Positions 5,975-13,108 of a stretch of 14,562 bases of DNA are shown here, piece after piece; the first letter of the stretch is position 1, and the number at the start of each line of letters is the position of its first letter. This stretch comes from CAZOWL01 sp964583605. Lineage in GTDB: Bacteria; Pseudomonadota; Gammaproteobacteria; Chromatiales; Chromatiaceae. The notes under the pieces were generated by a model, which ran no database searches, had not been told where the DNA came from, and saw only the letters and a program-made list of their open reading frames with translations. The stretch lies in assembly GCA_964583605.1 (NCBI GenBank), contig CAZOWL010000102.1, forward strand, positions 1 to 14,562, read 5' to 3'. Position numbers and translations under genes: made by a program.

Positions 5975-6529
5975 TCACGCGCTCACCGCATGATCGCCGG
6001 CGACCGACCAGGCGCGGATGGCTTCGATCTCTTGCGGCGGGATTCCCAGCGACGCAAGGAGGTCCTGGTGGGCCTCGGGGGCAAGGCGCTCGAATTCACA
6101 GTGCCAGCGGCACATGCCGGCCTCATCGAGACCAGCGGCGCGCAGCATCGCGACCCACATCGCCTTGGTCACCACCAGCGAGCCTGATCCAAGCTCCTCG
6201 GTCTTCAGGAGCTCCAAGATTAGCGCCTGCTGGGAGCGCAGCTGCTGGATCTCCTGGTTGATCGCCCGCAGCCGCTGCTCCAGCACGGCGCGCGGTCCCC
6301 TGCCTGCCGTGTCGAGGATTTGCGCGATGGCCTCAAGCGACAGCCCGGCTGCGCGGTAGTGGCGGATGCGCTCGAGTCGCTCAAAGTCCCCATCCGTGTA
6401 GAGCCGATAGTTGCTGCCCGTTCGTCCACTCGGTGGCAGGAGACCAGTCTTGTCGTAGTAGAGCAGCGTGCTGCGCGCCAGCGCGAAACGTCGGGCAAGC
6501 TGACCGATGGTCCAGGTCTTCGTGGTCAT
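5975..6529 (-). CDS. MerR-family transcriptional regulator with extra C-terminal domain
   Basis: 184 residues. The winged HTH is TIGQLARRFALARSTLLYYD (7-26) followed by GSNYRLYTDGDFERLERI, then the coiled-coil dimer helix (about 75-115: AVLEQRLRAINQEIQQLRSQ). Residues 121-174 form an additional domain: TKAMWVAMLRAAGLDEAGM...RWH..FE...P..HQ..L..LGIP..EI..IRA. This domain also exists alone in the gene at 6671-6853 with 27 of 54 identical residues. No MerR-type metal cysteines are evident, so the ligand is unknown. The ATG has no strong ribosome-binding site, and no typical 19-bp-spaced MerR promoter is visible next to it. Confidence 0.85.
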   Translation of the reverse strand: MTTKTWTIGQLARRFALARSTLLYYDKTGLLPPSGRTGSNYRLYTDGDFERLERIRHYRAAGLSLEAIAQILDTAGRGPRAVLEQRLRAINQEIQQLRSQQALILELLKTEELGSGSLVVTKAMWVAMLRAAGLDEAGMCRWHCEFERLAPEAHQDLLASLGIPPQEIEAIRAWSVAGDHAVSA

Positions 6530-6670
6530 GGTGTGTCAGCCGAGGCAGATTGATGCGGCCATGGAACGGCTGCAGGCGATGCGCTGCCCTCCAGCGGGTC
6601 GACCGCGGCACGGGGCGTCCTTGCCCACAGTCCCGGCATCGCAGGTTCGGCTACAACATCTTGCCCGCTG

Positions 6671-6853
6671 TCATCCGGCGCGAATCAGGCGGATCTCGTC
6701 GGCCGGGATGCCCAACCATTCGAGGAAGGCCTGGTGTTGAGTGGGGTAGCGCGCCTCGAAGCACGCGTGCCAACGGCGCATCGTCTCCTCGTCGAGTCCG
6801 ATCTCTCGAAACAGCTCGATCCACTGGCCCTTGGTCATCTGGGTGTCTGACAT
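6671..6853 (-). CDS. 60-residue stand-alone homologue of the MerR effector domain
   Basis: Starts MSDTQMTKGQWIELFREIGL and continues DEETMRRWHACFEARYPTQH to IPADEIRLIRAG. It aligns without gaps to residues 121-174 of the neighbouring MerR protein (50% identity), keeping W, GLDE, RWH, FE, P, HQ, LGIP, EI and IRA. The start is set by CGGAGAACGAG directly before the ATG at 6851-6853. Same strand as the MerR gene and 141 bp upstream of it. A small soluble helical protein. It could compete with, deliver ligand to, or be the ancestral partner of the MerR domain; function unknown. Confidence 0.75.
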   Translation of the reverse strand: MSDTQMTKGQWIELFREIGLDEETMRRWHACFEARYPTQHQAFLEWLGIPADEIRLIRAG

Positions 6854-6934
6854 CTCGTTCTCCGTGCAGGTTTGGCTCGCCGCGCACCGGGTGGCGAGCG
6901 CCGAGGGCCAGCCTCGGCTGTGAAGCGATAGTCG

Positions 6935-6954
6935 GGTCAAGTGCCGGTTTGACC
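6935..6954. promoter_or_regulatory. Inverted repeat GGTCAA-N8-TTGACC
   Basis: ggtcaa (6935-6940) and ttgacc (6949-6954) are a perfect 6-bp inverted repeat with 8 bases between, 81 bp upstream of the small-domain gene and in a gene-free stretch. The TTGACC also offers a -35-like hexamer, but I see no good -10. A plausible operator for the MerR or another dimeric regulator; unproven. Confidence 0.4.
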
Positions 6955-6988
6955 GATCATCATTCTTGGTGTCAGCCGTCGGGCTGCC

Positions 6989-7546
6989 TCAGCGATCCTT
7001 GGGCGAGCCGGCCCCGCGCCAGATGGCGCCGGCGCCGAAGCGCGCCTCGATCCGCTCGAGCGTGGCCGTCAGGCGCTCGCTGCGGTCATCGTCTCTTCGG
7101 CGAGTCGGATCGTCATCCAGGCCGGCGAAGAGATCCGGCTGCGCCGGCTCGGGCGGACCCAGATCGGCCAGCCCCAAGCCGAGCAGCCGGATCGGCCGGC
7201 CATGCCAACCGCCGGTCTCATAGAGGGACCAGGCCGCGGCGGCCAGGGTGGCGGACTCATCGCAGCGCCGACCCAGCTGGCGCTGGCGGGTATGGGTCTC
7301 GAAGCCGCGGAAGCGGATCTTGAACCGCAGGACCCGCCCGGCGAGGCCTTCCTGGCGAGCTGTCGCGGCCACCTGCTCGGCCAGCTCGACGAGGTTGGCG
7401 CGCACCGTCCCGACATCGATGATGTCCTGCCCGAAGGTCCGTTCTTGGGAGAGGGATTTCCGGGGCGCGCGCTCGCCGACCCGGTCCGAGGCGATGCCGT
7501 GGGCCTGACGATAGAGATCGAGCGCAAGGATTGAGGGGTGTCTCAA
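6989..7546 (-). pseudogene. dinB: DNA polymerase IV C-terminal fragment (little finger domain)
   Basis: The frame carries the end of the thumb (LYRQAHGIASDRVG) and the little finger of Y-family polymerases: RKSLSQERTFGQDI, then VELAEQVAATARQEGLAGRV, LRFKIRFRGFETHTRQRQL and GRPIRLLGLGLADL, ending with LERIEARFGAGAIWRG. The catalytic palm and fingers (about 220-240 residues with the DD/DE metal-binding motifs) are missing. The frame is closed upstream by a TAG just before the TTG at 7544-7546, and there is no ribosome-binding site. A non-functional 5'-truncated copy. Confidence 0.85.
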
Positions 7547-7552
7547 CGCCTG

Positions 7553-8050
7553 CTAGGCATGCGGATCCTTCGGCGGTCGAAAGGCGCGGACCAGCGCCAG
7601 CGTCCAATACAGGGTGTAGAGAAGAAACACCGCGAGGGCAACGAGAAACAAGCGCTCATCGAGCCGGACGGGATCCGCCAGATTGGCCTCCAGGGTCAGG
7701 AGCCCAACGACTAGGAGGAAGAGAAACAGGGCCGCGCCGAAGGCCCAGAGCCGTTCGCTGAGGCGGGCAATGGTCGGCTCACGCTGCACTGGGCTGAGCC
7801 AATAGGCGCGATGCGGCAGATTGATCCACTTGGCCGGTAGGCGGCGCAGCGCCGCCGGCGAGAGCCAGAGGCTGAGGAAGGTCAGCGTATCCAAGCCCAT
7901 CACCAAGAGCGTGCTGGCAAGGCGCGAAGTCCAGCCGTCGGCGGCACCGCGCCAGGCGAAATGGATGGCGACCTGAGCGGGAAGCAGGACGTATGCGACC
8001 AACGCCAAGATCAGATTGGCGAGATAGGCCAGAACCAAGAGGCGCCGCAT
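7553..8050 (-). CDS. DUF1648 domain integral membrane protein
   Basis: 165 residues starting MRRLLVLAYLANLILALVAY. After the first membrane segment comes the DUF1648 signature LPAQVAIHFAWRGAADGWTS. Further membrane segments lie at about 45-65, 104-122 and 132-152. A cytoplasmic piece WINLPHRAYWLSPVQREPTI matches the usual 'P....YW..P..R' part. Start supported by AGGAGGG 12 bases upstream of the ATG at 8048-8050. Function of the family is unknown (SdpI-like relatives give immunity or act as signalling membrane proteins). It lies directly upstream of the dinB fragment. Confidence 0.8.
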   Translation of the reverse strand: MRRLLVLAYLANLILALVAYVLLPAQVAIHFAWRGAADGWTSRLASTLLVMGLDTLTFLSLWLSPAALRRLPAKWINLPHRAYWLSPVQREPTIARLSERLWAFGAALFLFLLVVGLLTLEANLADPVRLDERLFLVALAVFLLYTLYWTLALVRAFRPPKDPHA

Positions 8051-8339
8051 TCTGGGTGATCCCTCCTCTGTTCAGACGGCTTGGGAAATCGAGCACCAAC
8101 CGATCCGCGCCGATTGGCCCGGATGGGCGTTAGACATCCGCGGACGGCCCCTATCGTGCCATGAAGGCATGGCGGCCATCATGCCGCAGCCCGTCCAACA
8201 GCAGGAACATTCGCAGTGCCAGGCAAAGGCCAACTGATACAGGTCGATGAAGCGGGTGATGAGGAGCACATCCGCGAGCAGTCCCTGGGGACGCCGCGAA
8301 AGTGCCTCGGAGCCGGCTGGCGATGGCGGCGAGCCGCCC
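8051..8339. other. Gene-free stretch with decayed coding traces
   Basis: Upstream of the DUF1648 start there is no credible gene. Minus-strand frames contain hydrophobic pieces such as GLCLALRMFLLLDGLRHDG, but no single frame forms a recognisable protein. Probably decayed sequence continuing from the ceramidase-like remnant. Confidence 0.4.
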
Positions 8340-8475
8340 AGTCAGCGGGCACAGATCCCAACCATTGCGCCAGCCGAAGTCAGGCGTCCGCCACAACCGC
8401 CACCCAGCGGCCAGAGCCGCGACAACGAACGCTAGGTTGGTCACGACATGGAGCGGCTCCGCCCAGACGAAACGT
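8340..8475 (-). pseudogene. Ceramidase-like membrane protein, N-terminal remnant
   Basis: On the minus strand RFVWAEPLHVVTNLAFVVAA continues as LAAGWRLWRTPDFGW. Bacterial members of the ceramidase/alkaline-ceramidase-like family begin with FWAEPLNALTNLAFLxAA and the first membrane helix, then a loop. Nothing resembling the rest of the family follows, and no start codon or leader precedes it. It is joined upstream to the HerA-like remnant in another frame. Family call rests on about 15 residues. Confidence 0.42.
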
Positions 8476-8876
8476 AAACCGGCACGGAAGGACCGGGCGG
8501 ATGTCGGCGACTCGAGGCATACCGGACTTCGCCGATCCGCTGGTCGCCCGGGCTGCCCGGAACAGCGCCACCTTCGCGGAAGTTAACGATGAGCTCAAGG
8601 ATTTTCCCGGTCGGTTTGTCGAGGGAGTAGTTGTTGGGACCGTAGAAATTGTCAACATCGGCCCCCAAACCGTACGTTGCCGCTCACGTCGCGGTAGAAC
8701 GAACCCAGCACGCGACACTCGAGCCCGGAGAACTGGAGCTCGTAACGAGTATAGCTGTCCGCCTGCGCCCCTCCCGCCGTTTCAGTGCCGCCGTCAGCAC
8801 TCTCCTTGTAGTGGTCGACCATGGCTGCGACCACGTCCGAGTCGCTTGGGAGTGTGGTAGGGCCCTGCATCGCCAT
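8441..8876 (-). pseudogene. HerA/DUF87-type ATPase, N-terminal barrel remnant, frameshifted
   Basis: Frame one gives YTRYELQFSGLECRVLGSFY and RDVSGNVRFG; after one extra G in the run at 8662-8666 the next frame continues GADVDNFYGPNNYSLDKPTG, ELIVNFREGG and RIGEVRYASS...VPVYVS. DUF87/HerA-type ATPases have this kind of N-terminal beta-barrel ('LG.FY....RFG.DVDNFY...Y.VY.P', 'IG.VRY.S......VPVYV.P.DF') just before the Walker A region. Here it stops at VPVYVS and fuses with the ceramidase-like piece at about 8475, so the whole ATPase domain is missing. Start at 8876 has no ribosome-binding site. Family call from memory of the pattern. Confidence 0.45.
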
Positions 8877-9046
8877 ATCGACGGGCGCACTACGGGCTGC
8901 GCCTCCTACTGATCAAACGCCTGCGCACCCATGGCCTGATCGAGAAGGTCGCCCACCGCTACAAGTATCTCTTCACCAAGCTCGGGCTCCGCGTCATCAC
9001 CACCGCACTCGTCATCCGCGAGTACTCCGTGCAACCAGCCTGGTGA
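8861..9046 (+). pseudogene. Winged-helix C-terminal fragment
   Basis: Translation RRAHYGLRLLLIKRLRTHGL, then IEKVAHRYKYLFTKLGLRVI and TTALVIREYSVQPAW to the stop at 9044-9046. This is a 'LRxHGLIEKVxxxxxYxxTxxGxRV' winged helix, found at the C-terminus of a widespread large protein of unknown function often annotated as a transposase or regulator fragment. A TAG at 8858-8860 closes the frame, and there is no start, so only the 3' end survives. It abuts the HerA-like remnant on the other strand. Confidence 0.5.
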
Positions 9047-9171
9047 GAAACGCACGCTGAACTTCTTGGCGTTCGGTTCAAGATTTTGCAGGTAAGGGAC
9101 TAGATGGCTCGCTCTGAGCGTTGCCAACCCACAAGGCAGCACAATCCAGCTCTCGACCCCCGCGATCTGCC

Positions 9172-9226
9172 TGACGATTCGCTGACAGGCGCACACAGAT
9201 TCCTGTCAGCCCCCGCCAGCTAGGAT
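9172..9226 (+). promoter_or_regulatory. Response-regulator-type promoter in front of the 9302 exported protein
   Basis: tgac (9172-9175), tgac (9183-9186; start-to-start 11 bases), gtcag (9205-9209) and a -10-like taggat (9221-9226). The same elements at 12384-12438 have the same offsets from the first tgac: 11, 33 and 49. The string ctgacgattcgctgac is identical in both. The -35 position (gattcc) is poor, which fits an activator-dependent promoter. Likely bound by the OmpR-family regulator encoded at 11255-11920 (inference). Confidence 0.7.
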
Positions 9227-9301
9227 GCGCACACGTCGCCACCGTTGGCGACGGGTTGGCCTCGACTACAGCCATTTCAGCGCAGCCCGAAGGAGCACGC
9301 C

Positions 9302-9799
9302 ACGAATCATTTCCACACATCGTTACGCGCGGTTGCCACGGTCAGCATCGTCGCGTTGGTTGCCGTATCAACCGGCGCGGCAACGACCGTTTCCGAAGGA
9401 GAGCCTGCCGCGCGCGAGGCGGAAGTCACCGCGCCCGTCAAAACGCTTCTGGCGGCAATCGAGCCGCCCCGGCATCGGGTGGCAGGCCTCTCGAGTCAGG
9501 CTAATCCCCGGCAGGTGCGCGGCTCGCGAACGGTCGAATATGCGCAGCTGGCCTCGCCGGACGCTGAATGCGTCGGCACCGAATCTCGGTCACGCTCGGG
9601 GGCCGATCGGCGCCTGCAGCAGATCGCGGATGTCCTGGAGCTCAGAGGTGACCAGATGGCAGAGATTCTGGCAATCCAGATGCTTGCCGATGATCGGTTC
9701 ACGCCGCACATCTCGCAGAGCGATCTCGCCGAGAGCGTCCGCGCGGTGCTCAATGGAGCGCAGGCAGACTGCCTCATCGCCTTGTTGCGGCGGGGGTAG
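9302..9799 (+). CDS. Small exported protein of unknown function, ACG start
   Basis: About 165 residues. A signal peptide is clear: NHFHTSLRAVATVSIVALVA followed by VSTGA. The mature part is Ala/Arg/Glu rich and ends in a helical region (LQQIADVLELRGDQMAEILA; DLAESVRAVLNGAQADCLIA). AAGGAG at 9290-9295 lies six bases before ACG at 9302-9304, where an ATG is expected; no ATG or GTG fits the signal peptide, and the next in-frame upstream candidate is a TTG at 9245 that would spoil it. Either ACG is used as a rare start or the gene has lost its start. The promoter matches that of the cytochrome operon. No family recognised. Confidence 0.6.
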   Translation, partial: TNHFHTSLRAVATVSIVALVAVSTGAATTVSEGEPAAREAEVTAPVKTLLAAIEPPRHRVAGLSSQANPRQVRGSRTVEYAQLASPDAECVGTESRSRSGADRRLQQIADVLELRGDQMAEILAIQMLADDRFTPHISQSDLAESVRAVLNGAQADCLIALLRRG

Positions 9800-9899
9800 G
9801 CCGTCGAACGGGCAAGGTGAGAGCTCGCCAAGCCGCTGTGCCCGTGACCGCGCGACGCTGGTCGTTCAAGGATCGAAGCCATCATCAATCAGGCAGCAA

Positions 9900-11258
9900 T
9901 CAAGCGGTTGGCGGCAATTTGACCTCGACCATGAGACCGCTGCCGGTGGCGACGTCGAACCTGAGCTCGCCGCCGTAGGCATCGACGATGTCGCGCGCAA
10001 TGGCGAGGCCGAGGCCAGTTCCCTCTTTGCGCTGGTCCAGGCGCATCCCACGCTGGCCGAGGCGGGGCAGCTGATCGCCGGGGATGCCGGGTCCGTCATC
10101 TTGGATCCGGATCGAGACCCGATCGCCGACCCTGACCTCGATGGCAACTTCAGTGCGCGCCCATTTGGCCGCGTTCTCCAGGAGGTTGCCGAGGAGCTCC
10201 ATCAGGTCCTCCGCCGCCAGGCTGGCCGCCGCGGCAGGCGGGGCCGCCACGGCCCAGTCGAGCCGCGCGCCCTCGGGCGTGCGCTGCAAGGTGCGCAAGA
10301 GACCGTGCAGTGCGGCAAGGACGTCGCTGCCTGTCGGGCGCGGCTGCGTGCCCGAGCGGACACGGGCGCGGATCAGCTCGCGCTCGACACGCCGGCGCAT
10401 CGTCTGAGCAAGCTGCTCGAGGTCATCGGCGAGGGCGCCCTGCCCTGCCTCGCGCAGCCGCTGCGCATCGGCGCTGAGCGCGCTCAACGGCGTCTTGAGC
10501 CCGTGGGCGAGATCCGCTGTCCAGGCGCGCGCCTGCTCGATGGCCCGCTCCCGCGCCGCCAACAGCGCGTTGACCTCCCCAACCAGGGGCATGACCTCGG
10601 CCGGATAGCGCTCCGCCAACCGCTGCGCGCCTCCGGAGCGGATCGCCCCGACGCCTTGGCGCACGGCCTCTAGCGGCGCCAGCCCGATCTGAATCTGCAC
10701 GAGGGTCGCCACGACGAACGCCAGCGTGACGACGGCGAGATAGGGCACCATATCGGCCGCGAAGGCCCGGCGGGCAGCGGCCACCTCGGCCCGATCGACA
10801 CCGACCATCAGGCGCAGCGCCCGGGTCTCGCCAACTTGCTCGATCAGCACCAGGCGCTCGCTGACCAACAGTCGTTGGCCGTTAGGACCCGGCAGCCAGT
10901 GCGTGTGCACGCCGCTGGGCTCCAGCTCGTCTTCGGGGAGACCGATCACGGTGTCCCACAGCGAGCGCGAGCGCAACAACCCCGCTTCGCCGGGTGCATC
11001 GATCTGCCAATAGAGGCCGCTCAGCGGCTGGGTGAAGCGCGGATCGGCAGGCTCGTTCGTCAGGTACACGTCGCCGGCGCCACCAAGCACCACCGCCGCC
11101 GCCAGCTGGTTGAGCTGCACACGCAGCTCGGCGCCAACGCGGCGCTCCACATGGCGCTCGAACAGGGTCACGAGCCCGATACCGGCCACCAGGATCGCGA
11201 CCGCAATCGAGACACCGCCGGCGATCCACAGCCGCGCTCGCAGGGAGCGAGCGCTCAT
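9900..11258 (-). CDS. Sensor histidine kinase of a two-component system
   Basis: 452 residues. Membrane segment 1 at about 12-34, periplasmic sensor 35-171 (RFTQPLSGLYWQID; WLPGPNGQRLLVSERLVLIE), membrane segment 2 at about 172-190, HAMP-like linker, then H-box WTADLAHGLKTPLSAL with His252. N-box ELLGNLLENAAKWA (354-367), G1 DDGPGIP (387-393), G2 GTGLGLAI (413-420). The periplasmic 'Q.LSGLYWQI' and 'GLKTPL' H-box recall PhoQ/QseC-type kinases. ATG overlaps the regulator stop (ATGA at 11255-11258). Sensing a periplasmic redox or gas signal is only suggested by the neighbouring cytochromes. Confidence 0.92.
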   Translation of the reverse strand: MSARSLRARLWIAGGVSIAVAILVAGIGLVTLFERHVERRVGAELRVQLNQLAAAVVLGGAGDVYLTNEPADPRFTQPLSGLYWQIDAPGEAGLLRSRSLWDTVIGLPEDELEPSGVHTHWLPGPNGQRLLVSERLVLIEQVGETRALRLMVGVDRAEVAAARRAFAADMVPYLAVVTLAFVVATLVQIQIGLAPLEAVRQGVGAIRSGGAQRLAERYPAEVMPLVGEVNALLAARERAIEQARAWTADLAHGLKTPLSALSADAQRLREAGQGALADDLEQLAQTMRRRVERELIRARVRSGTQPRPTGSDVLAALHGLLRTLQRTPEGARLDWAVAAPPAAAASLAAEDLMELLGNLLENAAKWARTEVAIEVRVGDRVSIRIQDDGPGIPGDQLPRLGQRGMRLDQRKEGTGLGLAIARDIVDAYGGELRFDVATGSGLMVEVKLPPTA

Positions 11259-11920
11259 GCGCTCGCCGGCTCGATGAGATAGCCGAAGCCGCGCCGGGTC
11301 TGGATCAGATCCACGCCGAGCTTGCGCCTGACGCGGCCGACCAGGACCTCGACGGCGTTTGACTCGCGCTCGAAGTCCTGGGCATAGAGCTGCTCGGTGA
11401 GCTCGAGCTGCGAGACGACCCGCCCGGCATGCTGCATCAGGTAGCTCAACAGCCGATACTCCTGGGGCGAGAGGTGCACCGGGACGCCGTCGACGCGAAC
11501 GGCCATCCGGCGCGTGTCGAGCATGACCGGGCCGTTGACGAGCACGGCGCTGGCCTGCCCGGCGGCGCGGCGCACCAGGGCGCGCAGGCGCGCGAGGAGC
11601 TCCTCCATCTTAAAGGGCTTGGGCAGATAGTCGTCGGCGCCCGCATCGATGCCTTCGACGCGCTCGTGCCAGTCGCCGCGCGCGGTGAGGATGAGGACCG
11701 GGACCCGCTGCCCGGCCGCCCGCCAGCGCTTGAGGATCGACAGCCCATCGAGGCTCGGCAGGCCGAGGTCGAGGATGATCGCGGCATAGTCCTCGGTGTC
11801 GCCCTTGAACCAGGCCGCCTCGCCGTCCTGCTCGCGCTCGACGAGGAACCCCGCGGCCGTCAGCGTGTCGCAAACGCCGGCGGCGAGCCGTTCATCGTCT
11901 TCGACCAATAACACCCGCAT
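11255..11920 (-). CDS. OmpR/PhoB-family response regulator
   Basis: 221 residues. Receiver: MRVLLVEDDERLAAGV with the acidic pair, phosphorylation site IILDLGLP (Asp51), switch Thr79 (LILTARG) and Lys101 (LPKPF). DNA-binding winged helix: LSPQEYRLLSYLMQHAGRVV and NAVEVLVGRVRRKLG...IQTRRGFGYLI. It overlaps both neighbours by four bases (ATGA), so PepSY gene, regulator and kinase form one transcript. Members of this family bind direct repeats spaced 10-11 bases; the TGAC-N7-TGAC pairs at 9172 and 12384 fit. Confidence 0.95.
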   Translation of the reverse strand: MRVLLVEDDERLAAGVCDTLTAAGFLVEREQDGEAAWFKGDTEDYAAIILDLGLPSLDGLSILKRWRAAGQRVPVLILTARGDWHERVEGIDAGADDYLPKPFKMEELLARLRALVRRAAGQASAVLVNGPVMLDTRRMAVRVDGVPVHLSPQEYRLLSYLMQHAGRVVSQLELTEQLYAQDFERESNAVEVLVGRVRRKLGVDLIQTRRGFGYLIEPASA

Positions 11921-12288
11921 CAGTGCTCGTACTCCTCGCCGAGGATCTCCGCAGTCGTGGCATCGACGTAGATCTCACGCAGCCGCCCGTCCGGCGAGAT
12001 CACCACCAACTCATAGGCCCAGCGTCGTTCTCCGCGCTCGTGCCAACGCTCGAGCTCAACCTCCACGATCTCGCCCGGCATCTGCGCGGCGACCCGCTCG
12101 AGGATCTCCACCAGCGGCCGTACCTCGCCGCGCTCCAAGGCGTGGCGGGCACGGTCGTGGTCGCGCTCGTAGTAGTACTCCGCGGAATCGTGGTCGGCCT
12201 GGGCGACTGCGGAGCAGAGAAGCCACGCACAGCTGAGCATCAGGGGTCGCGATCGCGTTGTGAGCTTAGGCGTTGTGAGCTTGGGCAT
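11920..12288 (-). CDS. PepSY-domain exported protein
   Basis: 122 residues, starting MPKLTTPKLTTRSRPLMLSC with a signal peptide ending SAVAQA. The mature part is HDSAEYYYERDHDRARHALE, then the PepSY pattern ERGEVRPLVEILERVAAQMP, GEIVEVELERW, ELVVISPDGRLREIYVDATT, AEILGEE. PepSY proteins near OmpR-type systems are periplasmic and often modulate the kinase. The ATG at 12286-12288 has GAGGTAGACG before it. The N-terminus contains a 15-bp tandem duplication (PKLTT twice). First gene of the regulator-kinase operon and divergent from the cytochrome operon. Confidence 0.85.
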   Translation of the reverse strand: MPKLTTPKLTTRSRPLMLSCAWLLCSAVAQADHDSAEYYYERDHDRARHALERGEVRPLVEILERVAAQMPGEIVEVELERWHERGERRWAYELVVISPDGRLREIYVDATTAEILGEEYEH

Positions 12289-12383
12289 TCGTCTACCTCG
12301 TCCTGCTTGCCCCAGGCCTCGCGATCCCAGGAACCTGAGACAGCGTGCGACCGGACAGCACAAAGATTACAGCTGATCCTTCC

Positions 12384-12438
12384 TGACGATTCGCTGACGA
12401 TCGCGTACAGGGACCGGTCAGGGGCCCTTCGTTAGGCT
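12384..12438 (+). promoter_or_regulatory. Response-regulator-type promoter of the cytochrome operon
   Basis: tgac (12384-12387), tgac (12395-12398), gtcag (12417-12421) and taggct (12433-12438, -10-like). Spacing is identical to 9172-9226. It lies 56 bp before the cytochrome b ATG. The same direct repeats, read on the minus strand, precede TAATCT by 13 bases, so one bound regulator could also serve the divergent PepSY-regulator-kinase operon. Confidence 0.72.
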
Positions 12439-12493
12439 GCTCTCCAGGTCGCCACAAGCGATATTCCTGAAACCTGCAACGGGAGAGCAACAG

Positions 12494-13108
12494 ATGTCGA
12501 CAACGACGACGGTCGCCGCGACGACCGACTGCAAGCCAAGCCGCCAACCAGTCCGTGTCTGGGACCCGCTCGTGCGGATCTTCCACTGGTCGTTGGTGGC
12601 CGGCTTCGCCACCGCCTTCCTCGTCGAGGATGATCTGCTGGCGGTCCATGTCTGGTCCGGATACCTCGTCCTGACGCTGATCGCCGTGCGCCTCCTCTGG
12701 GGCCTCATCGGCCCCCGCTATGCCCGCTTCAGCGACTTCGTGCGCGGCCCGCGGCAGGTCCGCGACTACCTCGCGGCGGTCTTGCGTGGACGGGCACCGC
12801 GTTATCTGGGTCACAACCCGGCCGGCGGGGCGATGGTCGTGGCGCTGATGCTGGCAGTGGCCGCGACCGGGGTGAGTGGCCTCGCGCTCTTCGGCGCGCA
12901 GGAGCTCTCTGGCCCGCTCGCGCCGCTGATGAGCGAGCTGCCGCGCGGGTGGGGCCACACCCTGGAGGACGTCCACGAGGTGCTGGCCAACTCCACGCTG
13001 GCATTGATCGTGGCTCACATCGCAGGTGTGCTCTTCTCGAGCCTGGCACACCGCGAGAACCTGGTCCGCGCAATGCTCACCGGGACCAAGCGGAAGGACG
13101 CGCGATGA
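12494..13108 (+). CDS. Membrane cytochrome b (cytochrome b561/Ni-hydrogenase b type)
   Basis: 204 residues. VRVWDPLVRIFHWSLVAGFA starts the first of four membrane helices. Likely haem ligands are His31 (FHW), His52 (VHVWSGY), His161 (DVHEVLAN) and His175 (VAHIAGV); RAPRYLGHNPAGG is the conserved loop. Such proteins pass electrons from the quinone pool to periplasmic cytochromes. GGGAGAGCAACAG precedes the ATG. The stop overlaps the next ATG (ATGA). Gene order cytochrome b - SHP - DHC matches known SHP gene clusters, where this b is the presumed electron donor. Confidence 0.9.
   Translation: MSTTTTVAATTDCKPSRQPVRVWDPLVRIFHWSLVAGFATAFLVEDDLLAVHVWSGYLVLTLIAVRLLWGLIGPRYARFSDFVRGPRQVRDYLAAVLRGRAPRYLGHNPAGGAMVVALMLAVAATGVSGLALFGAQELSGPLAPLMSELPRGWGHTLEDVHEVLANSTLALIVAHIAGVLFSSLAHRENLVRAMLTGTKRKDAR

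Noticed and set aside
6433..7323. Plus-strand 296-codon frame
   Set aside because: Arg/Ser/Pro-rich translation typical of an antisense shadow; overlaps MerR, the small domain gene and the dinB fragment.
8906..9196. Minus-strand frame over the winged-helix fragment
   Set aside because: Most of it is antisense to the plus-strand winged-helix sequence and shows no family features.
9225..10673. Long plus-strand open frame (482 codons)
   Set aside because: It is mostly antisense to the clear histidine kinase gene and has no domain sequence; high GC keeps the antisense frame open.
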